The notes beneath the pieces were generated by a model that was not told the DNA's origin, did no database searches, and worked only from the letters and a program-made list of their open reading frames with translations. DNA of 64,000 nucleotides from Microtetraspora fusca (lineage in GTDB: Bacteria > Actinomycetota > Actinomycetes > Streptosporangiales > Streptosporangiaceae): contig NZ_BBYK01000068.1 in assembly GCF_001570365.1 (NCBI RefSeq), positions 1 to 64,000 of the forward strand, given 5' to 3'. The position numbers and the translations under genes were made by a program. Positions 39,885 to 49,982 of this stretch are shown here, piece after piece (the first letter of the stretch is position 1; each line of letters starts with the position of its first letter).

Positions 39885-40391
39885 TTATCTGATTAATTGC
39901 GGCGTAACAACGGGAGTAAGGTATTTCTCCCCATAAAGCACTATGGCTGCGCCGCACGTCTCGCGCCGGATCTCGCGCCAGCCGTACTTCCGGTAGAGCT
40001 CGAGGGCGGCCCCCTGCTGCAGGGTGGTGTCCCCGCGCAGCACGTGGTAACCGAGCTCGCGGGCGCGTTCCTCCAGCCGTTCGAGGATCGTCGCGCCGTA
40101 ACCGCGACGCTGGAACTCCGGATGGACCCGGAGCCGGCACATCTCCGCGGTCTCGTCGTCGATGCGGCGCAGGCCGCCCATCGCGACGATCCGGCCGCCG
40201 CCCGGCTCCTCGCCGACCAGGAACTCACCTCGATCGGCGAGGTACACCGCCTGAATGCGTGGGAAGTCGTCGTCGTAGTAGACGCCGTCACCCGGCATAA
40301 GGCCGACCTGGGCGAGGCCGATCTGGTGCAGCGCCAGCACCTCGTCGAGATCCGACCAGCGGTAGCGGCGAACCCGGAGCGCTCCCGTCAC
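39885..40391 (-). CDS. GNAT acetyltransferase, 168 aa
   Basis: Start at GTG 40391, overlapping the XRE/TPR regulator stop (GTGA). The product (TGALRVRRYRWSDLDEVLALHQIGL...) is a compact GNAT fold: acetyl-CoA loop LRVHPEFQRRGYGATILERLEERARELGYHVLRGDTTLQQGAALELYRKYGW. The C-terminal ~20 residues (GEKYLTPVVTPQLIR) are unusual. Translational coupling to a regulator suggests a shared substrate or signal. The substrate is unknown. Confidence 0.87.
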   Translation of the reverse strand: MTGALRVRRYRWSDLDEVLALHQIGLAQVGLMPGDGVYYDDDFPRIQAVYLADRGEFLVGEEPGGGRIVAMGGLRRIDDETAEMCRLRVHPEFQRRGYGATILERLEERARELGYHVLRGDTTLQQGAALELYRKYGWREIRRETCGAAIVLYGEKYLTPVVTPQLIR

Positions 40392-41992
40392 GTCTGCTGC
40401 CTGTTCTGCTCGAGGGTCGCGGTGGCCGCCGCGGCCGCAGCGGAGGCGTCCTCCGAGGCGGACACCAGGCACTCCCGGTAGGCCGTAAGCGCGGGGACAT
40501 CGCCGTACTTGGACTGGACCGCCTTGAGCAGGTCGTACGCGGGGCGCATGACCAGTTCGGTGCGGTATTCGCGCTCGATCATCTCGATGGCCTTGCGGCC
40601 CATCTCCAGCGCCTCCTCGACCTCGCCCTCGATCAGGCGGCACTGGGCGCGGTCGAAGCGGATCAGGGTCTGGTCGAGCAGGTCCTCGCCGGAGTACTTG
40701 CCGAGCGCCTGCTCCAGGATGAGGTCCGCCTCCAGCGTCTGCCCCAGCTTGACCAGGACGTCGCCCTGGTAGAAGTAGAGCTGCCGCTCGGTGTACCCGA
40801 AGGCCGGGTCCTCCTGGTCGTTGGAGCTCATCTGCGCGAAGGCCGCCCTGGCCCGGGACAGCGCCCGCTTGGCCTGGTCGACGACCTCCTTCTTGGGACC
40901 GGTGCCGCCGGCCAGCATGGCGAGCGCTCTGGCCTCGACCACCGGTGCCATGGTCTTGGCCGCGCAGGGCGTCTGCCCGGCCATGTCCCGGCTCTTCTTC
41001 GCCAGCGCGAGCGCCTCGCGCGGGTCCCCGTAGTAGAGCGGGACCAGCGCCTCACGGGCGCTCACCCAGGCACGCAGCGCGCGGTCGCCCGTCTCGTCGG
41101 CGGCGGTGCGCCCCGTACGGAAGAACGACCGGGCCATGCGATGGTCGCCGAGGTCGATCATGATCATCCCGCAGAGCCCCGAGAGCTGGGCCGTCATGCG
41201 GCAGAGCCGTTCCTGGATGTCGACCGGTTGCCGCCGCTCCAGTGCCTTGCGCACTGTGGAGAACTCCAACAGCACGTCGCAGAGAAGGCGTAGCGGCGGG
41301 GTGTTCATGTACTGCCTGCCGAAACCGGTGGTCGTCTCCTCCCACTGGTCCAGCATCGCGGGCGAGACGGTCGCCGAGGCCATCGTCTCGTCCATATGCC
41401 GTCGTATGTTCTCCACCGCACCCAGCACCTGCCCGTCGAGAGCCAGCGGGGTACCGGCGAGGATCTTCAGCAGCGTCCTCCGTAGCACGTTCTCGTCCTC
41501 CTCGCCCCCGTCCGCGGAACGGCTGCCGCCATCCGGCTGTATCCACAGCTCGCGCACATTGGGGGAAGTGTCAGGTATTCCCTCTTCGAAATCGCAGCCG
41601 CGGACATTGCCGGGCGTTCCGTGGCCGTGGCCACAGATGCACGGCCCTTCGTAGCCGAGAGCGGCCGGTTCCACCCGGTAGACGGAACACAGGTAGTGGA
41701 GGTACTCGGGTCCGGGCTTCTTCAGCCCCGACTCGTAGGCGGACAGAAGCGTCTCGCCGATCCCCGGGACGGCCTTGCCGTCCCGCTCGAATAGTGCCCG
41801 TACCTGTTCGATCACATCCGCGAGTGCGATGCCGTTCGACAGGCGGTGCGCCTTGATCTTCGTGGTGCCGAACTTCGGCCCACACGCAAGATGGATCTCG
41901 TCGGCGATCACGGCAACGGCCCGCCCGGTGGCCAGACCTCGTGCCCGGATCTGCCGCGCGATCTCCGTTTCCCTGTGTTGCCTGCCGGACAT
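40388..41992 (-). CDS. XRE-type regulator with TPR C-terminal region
   Basis: 534 aa from ATG 41992 (AGAGGGG 6 bases upstream; a longer frame starts at 42052). The N-terminal ~110 residues contain a Cro/XRE-type fold (ARQIRARGLATGRAVAVIADEIHLACGPKFGTTKIKAHRLSNGIALADVIEQVRALFERDG...), with a characteristic KFGTTKIKAHRLSNG motif shared by actinomycete regulators. A zinc-like motif CICGHGHG near 119-126 follows, then helical TPR-like repeats to the end (AELILEQALGKYSGEDLLDQTL). It is co-transcribed with the GNAT gene downstream. An inverted repeat GCAGCG/CGCTGC at 42061-42086 in its upstream gap is a candidate operator. Confidence 0.85.
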   Translation of the reverse strand: MSGRQHRETEIARQIRARGLATGRAVAVIADEIHLACGPKFGTTKIKAHRLSNGIALADVIEQVRALFERDGKAVPGIGETLLSAYESGLKKPGPEYLHYLCSVYRVEPAALGYEGPCICGHGHGTPGNVRGCDFEEGIPDTSPNVRELWIQPDGGSRSADGGEEDENVLRRTLLKILAGTPLALDGQVLGAVENIRRHMDETMASATVSPAMLDQWEETTTGFGRQYMNTPPLRLLCDVLLEFSTVRKALERRQPVDIQERLCRMTAQLSGLCGMIMIDLGDHRMARSFFRTGRTAADETGDRALRAWVSAREALVPLYYGDPREALALAKKSRDMAGQTPCAAKTMAPVVEARALAMLAGGTGPKKEVVDQAKRALSRARAAFAQMSSNDQEDPAFGYTERQLYFYQGDVLVKLGQTLEADLILEQALGKYSGEDLLDQTLIRFDRAQCRLIEGEVEEALEMGRKAIEMIEREYRTELVMRPAYDLLKAVQSKYGDVPALTAYRECLVSASEDASAAAAAATATLEQNRQQT

Positions 41993-42330
41993 CCCGGCCC
42001 CTCTCTCGCGGACGGGTGATGGCGCCGACCGCGTGTCCCGAAGGGTCCTCATCTGCTGACGCAGCGTAACGTCTCTGTCGCGCTGCGGCTACACAAGAAT
42101 GATGGACCAGTTTTTGCCCGGCATGGACGAGTGCTTGAAGGTGCTGACTAAGGATCGTTCCTCAGCAGGGGGTTTTCTTCAACCTACTTGGGGGTTTGCC
42201 TAACCGCGGAGCCGACGGGCGGCGTTGACCCGTTCATGCTTGGTGAGTCATCTTGAGCCGGCCAGGACCGAATGCCCGGGGCAAAGGCGCCCAGCGCGTC
42301 GGCTCGCTCCAAACCAAGGAGGACACCGAA
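41993..42330. other. Divergent intergenic region of the XRE/TPR regulator
   Basis: 338 bases between the regulator and the plus-strand 86-aa gene. It has an inverted repeat GCAGCG (42061-42066) / CGCTGC (42081-42086) 69 bases before the regulator start and two GGGGGTTT-like direct repeats near 42165-42195. No ORF is convincing. Likely holds both promoters. Confidence 0.4.
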
Positions 42331-42591
42331 ATGGAGGAGGACGATTTCCAGCGTCTGGAACTCCTGGTATCCGAACTCGACTCCCGCGGCCTTCTCGCCC
42401 GGGTCGTACGCACCCAGTCAGGCCGCCCCTTCGTACGGGTGATCAACCCGAAGGCCACGAGTCTCGCGGAGAACGTCGTGTGCAGGGCAGCGGACTACTG
42501 GTGGTCCTGGGGAGAGCCGATGCACCGGGCGGACGACCCGGCCGGTGCGGCGCGCAAGGTCGCCCGAGTGCTCGCCGCGGTGAATGAATAG
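42331..42591 (+). CDS. Small hypothetical protein, 86 aa
   Basis: 86-aa acidic-start protein (MEEDDFQRLELLVSELDSRG) with a conserved-looking middle RPFVRVINPKATSLAENVVC and aromatic WWSWGEPMH. AAGGAGG lies 9 bases before the ATG. It is divergent from an XRE-type regulator, as such small proteins often are in actinomycetes. No function known. GC3 supports coding. Confidence 0.72.
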   Translation: MEEDDFQRLELLVSELDSRGLLARVVRTQSGRPFVRVINPKATSLAENVVCRAADYWWSWGEPMHRADDPAGAARKVARVLAAVNE

Positions 42592-42990
42592 CTCGCCACG
42601 GCACATGGGGCCGGCGGAGCGCACGGTGCGGAGCGCCCCGCGACGGCCGCGCTCGACGCGGCGGTCCGGGACGCTGTGCGCCCCCGGCCCCCTACACCTC
42701 GTGCCCGGCGGAGGTATCCGCCGGGCACGGCATGCCGCCGTCCGGTCCGGTCGTACCGGCCGGAACGGACGGTGATCGAGGAGGATCCCTCCGGAGAACG
42801 GCACGGCGCGCGCTCCGGGTGCGCACGCCGTGCTCTGCCGCTCGTCGCGGCGAAACCCCCGCCCGCCGTACCGACGCCGAGCAGGGGAATCCGCCTTCCC
42901 CGGCGATGTGACGACGGCCGGTTCAGTCGGCAAAATGAGTTAGGTTTACCTGCTTGTTGCTGACCGAACCGATCCGGGGGGATCCACCTC
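42592..42990. other. Intergenic gap before mscS, with structured elements
   Basis: 399 bases with no convincing ORF. It holds a perfect terminator (42699-42728), a second GC-rich dyad near 42730-42773, and at the right end a 14-bp imperfect inverted repeat GGTTCAGTCGGCAA (42920-42933) / TTGCTGACCGAACC (42957-42970) around the palindrome AGGTTTACCT (42942-42951). The last element sits 20 bases before the mscS start and may be an operator or leader hairpin. Confidence 0.45.
42699..42728 (+). terminator. Terminator of the 86-aa gene
   Basis: Perfect 13-bp stem CGTGCCCGGCGGA / TCCGCCGGGCACG with a GGTA loop, about 107 bases past the stop. Confidence 0.75.
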
Positions 42991-44001
42991 GTGTTGCCGT
43001 ACGCGCCGACTCCGACACCATCTCCTGGAGGGGACATCTCTGACACGGTGGGAGAGGCGGTCACCGCGGTGACTGAGACGTGCAAGAGCGGCAAGGGCCT
43101 GACGTGCTCGATCCTCAACGCGTCCTTCCCCGACGGCGTGTACCCCTGGGTCCCGCTCGTGGCCGGGATCGTCGACGCCCTGCTCACTCTGTGCATGATC
43201 CTCGCCATCGCCCTTGTGGTGCGGAGCGTCGCGCACCGGCTCATCACCCGGGTGACGCTGCGGGCCAGCGAGGGCGTCCTGCCGGAGCGGTTCAAGACCA
43301 TGTCGTCCGGGTCGAGCGAGGCGAGCACCGCGATCCTCACCGAGCGGCGCAGGCAGCGGGCCGAGACGATGGGCTCGGTGCTGCGAAGCCTGGCCTCGGT
43401 CGTGATTCTGGGCACTGCCGCCCTGATGATCCTGTCCAATCTGGGCATCGAGCTGGCCCCGCTGCTCACCAGCGTCGGCATCATCGGCGTCGCGGTCGGC
43501 TTCGGCGCACAGGAGCTGGTCAAGGACTTCATCGCCGGCATGTTCATGCTGCTGGAGGACCAGTACGGCGTGGGCGACGTCATCGACACCGGTGTCGCGG
43601 TCGGCACGGTCGAGGCCGTCACCCTGCGGATCACCCGGATCCGCGACGCCGACGGCAAGGTCTGGTACGTCCGCAACGGCACCATCAGCCGGGTCGGCAA
43701 CGAGTCCCAGGGCTGGTCGCGCGCGGTCGTCGACGTGACCGTGCCGTACGAGGCGGACACCACGACGGTGCGCGAGCTGCTCAAGAACGTCTCGACGGCG
43801 ATGTGGGAGGAGCCGGAGTACCGCGACGTCCTCCTGGTCGAGGAGCCGCAGGTGTTCGGCCTGGAGCAGCTCTCCGGCACGTCGATCATCTTCCGGGTCA
43901 GCGTGAAGACCGCCCCGGCGCAGCAGGCCGAGGTGGCCCGTGAGCTGCGGGTTCGGATCAAGAGGGCGTTCGACGAGAAGAACCTGGCCTTCGCGGGCTG
44001 A
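42991..44001 (+). CDS. mscS: Small-conductance mechanosensitive channel (MscS family)
   Basis: Inner-membrane tension-gated channel of 336 aa. The GTG start at 42991 gives MLPYAPTPTPS. TM helices are at about 53-75 (VPLVAGIVDALLTLCMILAIALVV), about 131-150 and the pore helix about 158-182 (TSVGIIGVAVGFGAQELVKDFIAG), followed by MLLEDQYGVGDVIDTG, the MscS beta-domain and a C-terminal alpha/beta domain. It relieves osmotic downshock. GGGGGG lies about 11 bases upstream of the start. Confidence 0.93.
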   Translation: MLPYAPTPTPSPGGDISDTVGEAVTAVTETCKSGKGLTCSILNASFPDGVYPWVPLVAGIVDALLTLCMILAIALVVRSVAHRLITRVTLRASEGVLPERFKTMSSGSSEASTAILTERRRQRAETMGSVLRSLASVVILGTAALMILSNLGIELAPLLTSVGIIGVAVGFGAQELVKDFIAGMFMLLEDQYGVGDVIDTGVAVGTVEAVTLRITRIRDADGKVWYVRNGTISRVGNESQGWSRAVVDVTVPYEADTTTVRELLKNVSTAMWEEPEYRDVLLVEEPQVFGLEQLSGTSIIFRVSVKTAPAQQAEVARELRVRIKRAFDEKNLAFAG

Positions 44002-44035
44002 ACTTACCGATCGGTAACTAGCTTAGGCTGAAGCG

Positions 44036-44404
44036 GTGACAACCTTCTACGAAGCCGTCGGAGGCGAGGAGACGTTCCGGCGGCTCGTGCACCGCTTCTA
44101 CGAAGGCGTCGCCGCGGACCCGCTGCTGCGCCCGATGTACCCGGAAGAGGACCTCGTGGGGGCCGAGGACCGGCTGCGCATGTTCCTCATCCAGTACTGG
44201 GGCGGCCCCAACACCTACAGCCAGGAGCGCGGCCACCCCCGGCTGCGCATGCGGCACGTGCCGTTCACGATCGGTGAGGCGGAGCGGGACGCCTGGCTCA
44301 AGCACATGGGCGACGCCGTACGCTCGCTGGAGCTCGCCCCCGAGCACGAGGAGCAACTCCTGCGCTACCTCGTCTACGCGGCCCAGAGCATGCTGAACGC
44401 ATAA
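44036..44404 (+). CDS. glbO: Truncated hemoglobin, group II (GlbO type)
   Basis: 122-aa heme protein with the 2-on-2 globin fold: [29 protein letters not shown], then [30 protein letters not shown] with the YWGGP motif of class II, proximal His in HPRLRMRH, and C-terminal [12 protein letters not shown]. Such proteins bind O2/NO and handle reactive nitrogen species. It is followed directly by aglA, the same order as glbO-aglA in mycobacteria. Confidence 0.94.
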   Translation: MTTFYEAVGGEETFRRLVHRFYEGVAADPLLRPMYPEEDLVGAEDRLRMFLIQYWGGPNTYSQERGHPRLRMRHVPFTIGEAERDAWLKHMGDAVRSLELAPEHEEQLLRYLVYAAQSMLNA

Positions 44405-44433
44405 CGCCCTCTGCCACGGGGCAGCCATGGGGC

Positions 44434-45975
44434 ATGCGTGAAACCCCCTGGTGGCATGACGCCGTCGTCTACGAGATCTACGTCCGCAGCTTCGCCGACT
44501 CCACCGGTGACGGGGTCGGCGACCTCGCCGGCGTGCGGAGCCGGCTGCCCTACCTGGCGGATCTTGGCGTCGACGCGATCTGGCTGACCCCGTTCTACCG
44601 CTCCCCCATGGCGGACGGCGGCTACGACGTCGCGGACTACCGCGACGTCGATCCACTCTTCGGCACGCTGGACGACTTCGACGACCTGGTCGCGGACGCG
44701 CACGACCAGGGGCTGCGGCTGATGGTGGACATCGTCCCCAACCACAGCTCCGCCGCCCACCCGTGGTTCCAGAAGGCCCTGAACGCGCCTGAGGGCTCGC
44801 CTGAGCGCGACCGGTACATCTTCCGGCCCTCCCCGCCCGGACGGCCGGACGCGGAGCCGAACAACTGGCTCTCGGTCTTCGGCGGTCCCGCGTGGACCCG
44901 GCTCCCGGACGACCAGTGGTACCTCCACCTCTTCGCGCCCCAGCAGCCCGATTTCAACTGGAACAACGCAGAAGTGCGGGAGGACTTCCTCACCACACTG
45001 CGGTTCTGGCTGGATCGGGGCGTGGACGGCTTCCGCATCGACGTCGCCATGGGCCTGCACAAGGCGGAGGGGCTGCCCGACACCACCATCGGCTTCGGTG
45101 CCCGGTCGCCCGTCTGGAGCCGCCCCGAGGTCCACCAGGTCTATCGCGAGTGGCGCGCCGTACTCGATTCCTATCCCGGTGACCGCGCCGCGGTGGGCGA
45201 GGTCTGGACGGATTCGGCCGAGGACCTCGCCCTTTACGTACGCCCCGACGAGCTGCACCAGAGCTTCAACTTCGCCTGGCTGGAGGCGCCCTGGTCGGCC
45301 GCCGCGTTCCGCGAGGTCATCGAGACCACCCTGGCGGCGATGCGGGCGCCCACGTGGGTGCTGTCCAATCACGACGTCGTACGGCACGCCACCCGTTACG
45401 GCGAAGGCGCGGCGGACCCGGGAGCCGGGCTCGCCAGGGCGCACGCCGCCCTGCTGACGATGCTCGCCCTCCCCGGGTCGGCATATCTCTACCAGGGGGA
45501 GGAATTAGGGCTAACCGAGGTAAAGAACCTTCCACCGGAAGTACGTCAGGACCCCGTCTATTTCCGGACAAGAGGGGCGATGCCCGGACGGGACGGCTGC
45601 CGGGTCCCGCTTCCCTGGACGGGGACGGCCCCGCCGTTCGGCTTCGGACCGGGCGGGTCGTGGCTGCCGCAACCATCCGAGTGGGCGGAGCTGACCGTGG
45701 AGCGGCAGACGGCGGACCCCGGCTCCACCTTGTCGTTCTATCGCCGGGCGCTGGCCGCGCGCCGATCCCTGCGGGGCACGCTACCGGACGCGATCACCTG
45801 GCTGGACTCCCCCGCCGACACCCTGCTCTTCTCCCGCGAGCCGCTGGTCTGCGCCGTCAACTGCGGCACCGACCCGGTACGGCTGCCGCCCCACGACCGG
45901 GTCCTGATCTCCAGCGCTCCCCTGGACAGCGGCGTGCTGCCGCCGGACGCGGGAGCGTGGCTGCTGCGCGACTGA
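44434..45975 (+). CDS. aglA: Alpha-glucosidase (GH13)
   Basis: 513-aa glycoside hydrolase family 13 enzyme that cleaves alpha-1,4 or alpha-1,6 glucosides. The catalytic regions are visible: DIVPNHSS, DGFRIDVAMG (nucleophile Asp), VGEVW (acid/base Glu) and LSNHDVVRH (transition-state Asp). Start at ATG 44434, 29 bases after glbO. It ends only 4 bases from the convergent thioesterase stop, so the two transcripts overlap at the ends. Confidence 0.94.
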   Translation: MRETPWWHDAVVYEIYVRSFADSTGDGVGDLAGVRSRLPYLADLGVDAIWLTPFYRSPMADGGYDVADYRDVDPLFGTLDDFDDLVADAHDQGLRLMVDIVPNHSSAAHPWFQKALNAPEGSPERDRYIFRPSPPGRPDAEPNNWLSVFGGPAWTRLPDDQWYLHLFAPQQPDFNWNNAEVREDFLTTLRFWLDRGVDGFRIDVAMGLHKAEGLPDTTIGFGARSPVWSRPEVHQVYREWRAVLDSYPGDRAAVGEVWTDSAEDLALYVRPDELHQSFNFAWLEAPWSAAAFREVIETTLAAMRAPTWVLSNHDVVRHATRYGEGAADPGAGLARAHAALLTMLALPGSAYLYQGEELGLTEVKNLPPEVRQDPVYFRTRGAMPGRDGCRVPLPWTGTAPPFGFGPGGSWLPQPSEWAELTVERQTADPGSTLSFYRRALAARRSLRGTLPDAITWLDSPADTLLFSREPLVCAVNCGTDPVRLPPHDRVLISSAPLDSGVLPPDAGAWLLRD

Positions 45976-45979
45976 CCTC

Positions 45980-46498
45980 TCACTCCTCGACGAAGAAGCG
46001 CTTGAGGTAGGCGAGCTCGTCCTCAGTGAGCCGGCGCGGGCGTGCGCCCTCGACGTCGTAGGCGACCATAACGGAACGCGCCTTGACGAAGACCTGCTCG
46101 TCGTCCTTGATCTCGTACGCGAGGGTGAACCGGACCGGCTTGATCTCGGTCACCCAGGTCTCGACGCGTACCGGATCGGGGCGGAACGTCAGCGGGCGAC
46201 GGTAGTCGATCTCGTGCCGGGCGACCACCAGACCCCGGTGCGGAGGGTCGCCCGCGCGGAGCCGATCGACGACGAGCATGTCGAGCCGCGCGTCCTCCAG
46301 GAAGTCGAAGAACCGCACGTTGTTGACATGGCCGAGGCTGTCGATGTCCCCGAAGCGGACCTGCCGGTGGAAGACGTGCCGCTGGTCGGCGGGGGCGGCG
46401 GCACTCGTGACAGTACGGCCGACAGCACGGCCGGCGCCGTCGGAGAGAGGTTGTCCGGACACACCGGAAACCGTATTCCACCCGCGGTTTCCGCACAC
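45980..46498 (-). CDS. Acyl-CoA thioesterase, hotdog fold
   Basis: Up to 172 aa from GTG at 46498; a GTG at 46462 is an equally possible start, and neither has a good ribosome site. The 4HBT hotdog core starts near HVFHRQVRFGDIDSLGHVNNVRFFDFLEDAR, with the catalytic D-x-x-G-H-V-N pattern, then VVARHEIDYRRPLTF and a helix. Cleaves acyl-CoA esters; the chain specificity is unknown. The mycobacterial locus has a similar gene here. Confidence 0.88.
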   Translation of the reverse strand: MCGNRGWNTVSGVSGQPLSDGAGRAVGRTVTSAAAPADQRHVFHRQVRFGDIDSLGHVNNVRFFDFLEDARLDMLVVDRLRAGDPPHRGLVVARHEIDYRRPLTFRPDPVRVETWVTEIKPVRFTLAYEIKDDEQVFVKARSVMVAYDVEGARPRRLTEDELAYLKRFFVEE

Positions 46499-46574
46499 GG
46501 GCGGGGTCGCGACGAGCGCCGGCCGAGGCCGGGACCGGTCCCCTGACCCGGCGACGTGCGCCGGGAGGGGGCGG

Positions 46575-48239
<1,665 letters not shown>

Positions 48240-48270
48240 GACTCCAAGGGTAGTGGCACCCACGGCAGCT

Positions 48271-49566
48271 TCATCCGGTCATCTCGTCACCTGTGCGCGG
48301 TGGAGGAGCCGTGGGACGCGCGGGGAGGCAGATGCGGTCGCGACCGAGCTCCTTGGCCCGGTAGAGGGCGAGATCCGCGGCGGCGAGCAACTCGATGAGA
48401 TCGTTGCCGTGCATGTTCATGATGGCCACCCCGGCCGAGATCGTCACGGTGACCATGGCGTGGTCGGCCGGAACCGCCATGCGGCCCACCCTGGAGCGCA
48501 GCCGCTCGGCCACCCGCCTGGCCTCGGTGACGTCGGCCCGCGGCAGCAGGATCACGAACTCCTCGCCGCCGAACCTGCCGACCACGTCGTAGTCGCGCAA
48601 CTGGCTGCGCAGCGTGCCGGCGACCCCGATCAGCACCTGGTCGCCGATGAGGTGGCCGTAGGTGTCGTTGACCCGCTTGAAGTGGTCGATGTCGACGATG
48701 AGCAGTGCGAGTGTGTCGCCGGTGCGCCTCGCGCGGACGATCTCGGTGTCCGCCTCGCGCTGCCAGGCGGCGGCGTTGAGCAGCCCGGTCTTCGGGTCGG
48801 TGCGCGCGGCGGCCTGCAACTGGGCGTGGAGCAGGCTGCGCTGCAGCAGCACCACCGGCGGCAGGGCGAGCAGTAGCAGCCCCAGGTTGAGTCCGCACGC
48901 GATGGCGACCGTCACGCCGAGGCAGAGTTCGACGGCGTCGAGCAGCGCGCTCTCGCGGTTCCACAGGAACTCCCGCCACCGGGTGTCGGGATCGGCGGCG
49001 CGCACGGCGATGGCGATGAGCGCGGTGTTGACGGCGGTGAACATGACGGCGCAGGCCACCGCCGCGAGGATCGGCAGCGCGCGGCCGCTGGACAGCTCGC
49101 TCGGCGCCGGGATCCACGCGTGGAACGCCATGGAGGCGGCGCACGCGGCCACCCCGATCGCCGCCGCGCTGAAGACCCTCCGATAGACGACCGTGGCGCG
49201 GACGCGCACCTGCAGCAGGATCTGCAGCGGAATGGGGGCGAGCAGGGCGTACATCGGCGGGAGCAACAGCACGACGGGCAGCCACCAGGCCGACAGCAGG
49301 TCGCGGGACACCCCGGCGGGCATGCCGAGCCGTCGGGTGGCCTCGATGCAGACGGCGCCGCACACCGTCAGGGCGGCGAACGCCGCGAGGTGCGAGATGT
49401 GGAAGGGCGTCGTGATCAGCAGGTACGCGATCGCGGCCAGGTCCAGCGCGACGATGCCGAAGAAGTAGACCACGAGAGGACGGCGCTGGGCCAGCAGGGG
49501 CCACCGACCGCGCCGCGAGGGCGATTCGTCCCGCGGTGTGGCCGAGGTCTGGCTGGGTGCCGTCAT
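48271..49566 (-). CDS. Membrane diguanylate cyclase (GGDEF)
   Basis: 431-aa protein starting at ATG 49566 (MTAPSQTSATP). Six or so TM helices fill about residues 30-230 (VVYFFGIVALDLAAIAYLLI, LAAFAALTVCGAVCI, and others), followed by a GGDEF domain at about 265-410. The active motif is GGEEF, and an I-site RxxD (RDYD) lies five residues before it, so feedback inhibition by c-di-GMP is likely. It makes c-di-GMP, which governs development in filamentous actinomycetes. A c-di-AMP riboswitch elsewhere in the window shows that both cyclic dinucleotides are used. Confidence 0.93.
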   Translation of the reverse strand: MTAPSQTSATPRDESPSRRGRWPLLAQRRPLVVYFFGIVALDLAAIAYLLITTPFHISHLAAFAALTVCGAVCIEATRRLGMPAGVSRDLLSAWWLPVVLLLPPMYALLAPIPLQILLQVRVRATVVYRRVFSAAAIGVAACAASMAFHAWIPAPSELSSGRALPILAAVACAVMFTAVNTALIAIAVRAADPDTRWREFLWNRESALLDAVELCLGVTVAIACGLNLGLLLLALPPVVLLQRSLLHAQLQAAARTDPKTGLLNAAAWQREADTEIVRARRTGDTLALLIVDIDHFKRVNDTYGHLIGDQVLIGVAGTLRSQLRDYDVVGRFGGEEFVILLPRADVTEARRVAERLRSRVGRMAVPADHAMVTVTISAGVAIMNMHGNDLIELLAAADLALYRAKELGRDRICLPARPTAPPPRTGDEMTG

Positions 49567-49982
49567 CCAGTCTCCCCACGCGTCCGTGCGCTGCCTCCAG
49601 CGTCTCACGATGTGTAACACAATAATTGCGGAGTGTGCGTCGCGCGACGGGAACCGCTACCTTTGGCAGTCTGGCCGCCGGATGTCCGGACGGCAGACGA
49701 GGTAACCGCTCCTTCACGAAGGGGGCTGTGTGGGAAAGGAGCAGCCGTGGTGCGGGGTGTGACCTGGACCTAGAAAGGGTGCTCACGCAGCGACGCGGAA
49801 GTCGCCATCGGCCGATACCCGGACGTTCCACCGTGGGGCACCGGCCGCGCACGGCCGATGCCCTTGCCGCCGCACGCTGACTCCTCACCCGCAGCCGTCC
49901 GGCACTCCGGGCGCCACCTCCACCACTCACCGCACATCGCCTCCGGCGCCCGCGACACCCACTTCCGGCTTCCAGCCACCGG
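49567..49982. other. Intergenic region between the GGDEF gene and ssb
   Basis: 416 bases without a convincing ORF. It has a patchy dyad CTGGCCGCCGGATGTCCGGACGGCAG region near 49670-49700 with the perfect core CCGGATGTCCGG, and two copies of an ACCGCT-type box. AT-rich ATTGTGTTACACA-like sequence near 49600-49630 may be the GGDEF promoter. No known riboswitch matches. Confidence 0.4.

Noticed and set aside
42942-42951. AGGTTTACCT as an IdeR/DtxR iron box
   Set aside because: The spacing of the half-sites is 2 bases, not the 7 of the TTAGGTTAGGCTAACCTAA consensus.
49626-49880. 84-aa plus-strand ORF upstream of the GGDEF gene
   Set aside because: Composition and codon use look random, and it starts with no ribosome site.
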